A stretch of DNA of 64,000 nt from CAIWTU01 sp963815135 (GTDB taxonomy: Bacteria > Desulfobacterota > Desulfuromonadia > Geobacterales > Geobacteraceae), in NCBI GenBank assembly GCA_963815135.1, contig CAWFFO010000005.1, forward strand, positions 1-64,000, written 5' to 3'. Positions within the stretch are counted from its first letter, which is position 1. Each line of letters opens with the position of its first letter. This document shows positions 62,850-64,000 of the stretch, piece after piece. A program made the translations under genes and the position numbers. The notes beneath the pieces were generated by a model, which was given only the letters and a program-made list of their open reading frames with translations, was not told the origin of the DNA and did not search any database.

Positions 62850-63506
62850 TCAACGAGATTTGATCACACCGATCCTGTCACATAAATGATAAAGCGGACA
62901 GGTGGAACATTTCGGGGAGAGTGGAGTGCACTGGTTCTGGCCGAAAGTGACCAGGAGGTCGTTGATGACCAGCCAGTATTTTTTCGGAAGGTTCTTTCTC
63001 AGGGCGGATTCCGTTTCTTCCGGCGTTTTTGTGGACACATAACCCCATCTGTTGCAGATGCGGTGAACGTGGGTATCGACGCAGATCCCGTATTTGCCGA
63101 AGCCGAGAGTCACAACCAGGTTCGCAGTTTTTCGACCCACGCCTTTCAATTTGAGCAATTCATCCAGCTCACCGGGTACCTTGCCGCCGTGACAATCGAG
63201 CAATGTATGGCAGATCCCGAGAATTTGAGCGGCCTTGTTTCGGTAAAATCCGACCGGGTATATTGCCTTCTCTATTTCAGCGGGAGTCAGCTCAATCATT
63301 TTTCCGGGGGTTTCGGCAAGGGAGAACAACCGTTCGGAAGCCTCTCCTGTCGTCTTGTCCTGGGTGCGCAGGGACAGAATGCAGGAAATCAGCACCTTGA
63401 AAGGATCGCCTTCCCGCTGTGAGACTATGGTTACTGCAGGAGTTTTCCATTTTTTGACTTCCTCTGTAAGGATTGTCATAGCTTCATTGATTTCCCTGGA
63501 TTTCAT
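62850..63506 (-). CDS. nth: Endonuclease III
   Basis: DNA glycosylase/AP lyase for oxidised pyrimidines. The helix-hairpin-helix LKGVGRKTANLVV contains the catalytic lysine, the aspartate is in GICVDTHVHRICNR, and the 4Fe-4S cluster has ligands spaced C-x6-C-x2-C-x5-C (CTPLSPKCSTCPLYHLC). 218 residues from ATG 63506, which has GAGGTGAT upstream; the longer frame to 63587 has no such site. Confidence 0.96.
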   Translation of the reverse strand: MKSREINEAMTILTEEVKKWKTPAVTIVSQREGDPFKVLISCILSLRTQDKTTGEASERLFSLAETPGKMIELTPAEIEKAIYPVGFYRNKAAQILGICHTLLDCHGGKVPGELDELLKLKGVGRKTANLVVTLGFGKYGICVDTHVHRICNRWGYVSTKTPEETESALRKNLPKKYWLVINDLLVTFGQNQCTPLSPKCSTCPLYHLCDRIGVIKSR

Positions 63507-63773
63507 ATCACCTCGCGCAGATAAAAGATTAATTGAAATTCTAAATAATGCCGTTCGTGCCTGATAAGGCCAAATTGTTTGTCCCATGCAGGTTGTGGCG
63601 TTCCTGGTTGTGTCATATAATAAATGTAACGGTTCCGGTATCTAAATTAAAACAAACTGTAAACTCATGAAAATGAAGTGAGTTGCAGGGCTCACGGTTT
63701 ATATAACATATTTTCTATTTGCTGACTTGGCTTTAAATATCAAGGGAAGACAAACTCGATCAGGGGACGTTGC
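63507..63773. other. Divergent intergenic region
   Basis: About 270 bp between nth and the PHP gene, with no gene seen. It should hold promoters for both. Confidence 0.4.
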
Positions 63774-64000
63774 ATGGAAGAATACATTGATCTGCATATC
63801 CACTCCTGTTATTCGGACGGGGTTCACCGGCCGGCGGAATTGGTGGCAATGGCTGCGGAGAAAGGGTTAAAGGCTATTGCAATCGCCGATCATGATTCCG
63901 TGGAAGGTGTTGACGAAGCCCTGGAAGCCGGAGCGGCAGCAGGTGTCGAGGTAGTACCGGCTGTAGAATTATCAATTGCCTACAAAGACTTTCGTGATAT
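63774..64000 (+). CDS. PHP-domain metal-dependent phosphoesterase, 5' part
   Basis: Cut by the window end after 75 codons. The visible part begins MEEYIDLHIHSCYSDGVHRP, where His residues of LHIHSCYSDG bind metal; then AIADHDSVEGVDEA (the second histidine pair) and VVPAVELS (metal-binding Glu). PHP proteins hydrolyse phosphoesters; TrpH-like/YciV-type enzymes of this pattern are nucleases or nucleotidases. GGGGA lies before ATG 63774. Confidence 0.82.
   Translation, partial: MEEYIDLHIHSCYSDGVHRPAELVAMAAEKGLKAIAIADHDSVEGVDEALEAGAAAGVEVVPAVELSIAYKDFRD

Noticed and set aside
1..64000. CRISPR arrays, transposons, phage genes, rRNA and tRNA
   Set aside because: Looked for direct-repeat arrays, transposase motifs and RNA gene signatures on both strands; none was seen. 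A tool search could still find a divergent case.

Overview
The window reads as chromosomal DNA of a Geobacter-like bacterium (Desulfuromonadia, Geobacteraceae or close relative). This rests on gene content and order recalled from that family: valS, prepilin peptidase, a histidine kinase / sigma-54 regulator pair and a PilY1/minor-pilin cluster; a pyrR-pyrB-pyrC-carA-(radical SAM)-carB-greA run; and ispG-proS-pyrF-rlmB. Sigma-54-type promoters and a GEMM (cyclic-di-GMP) riboswitch fit the same group. No rRNA, tRNA, CRISPR array, transposase or phage gene was seen.

Layout. 0.4-9.3 kb is an envelope/exopolysaccharide region: a sugar-nucleotide transferase, a WecA/TagO-type polyprenyl-phosphate sugar-1-phosphate transferase, a lipoprotein, a YjbH-like secreted protein, and then a second, almost perfect copy of the transferase. 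The direct repeat is about 1.9 kb per copy with a 5,444-bp offset and only two differences, both synonymous. 9.3-11.5 kb has a long AT-rich leader with a GEMM riboswitch in front of a sigma-54-dependent response regulator. Copy 1 of the transferase has a good sigma-54 promoter, so a c-di-GMP -> sigma-54 activator -> exopolysaccharide initiation circuit is a reasonable inference. 11.6-14.3 kb (minus strand) encodes an outer-membrane-type protein, a di-haem cytochrome c peroxidase and an RlpA lipoprotein. 14.6-29.5 kb is housekeeping: rarA, glgP, NAD kinase, recN, a GNAT, pmbA, secA, argJ, a DUF2914-like protein and a serine hydrolase.

29.6-47.4 kb carries a receiver protein, valS, prepilin peptidase, a histidine kinase / sigma-54 regulator pair, and a pseudopilin/PilY1 cluster: one isolated pseudopilin, then pilY1 followed by four overlapping or closely spaced minor pilin genes. 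A sigma-54 promoter and a 350-nt AT-rich leader precede pilY1. 47.8-56.7 kb is the pyrimidine operon plus greA. 56.9-61.3 kb (minus) is ispG-proS-pyrF-rlmB, so pyrF is separated from the rest of the pathway. 61.4-64.0 kb has an RNA m5U methyltransferase, endonuclease III and the start of a PHP-domain protein cut by the window edge.

Caveat on sequence quality. Four genes between about 11.7 and 27.7 kb are split by single-base indels: rlpA (1), the peroxidase (2), secA (4) and the DUF2914 gene (1). Since secA is essential and its reading frames remain conserved on both sides of every break, sequencing or assembly error is the simplest explanation; these loci are typed as pseudogene only because they are broken as read.
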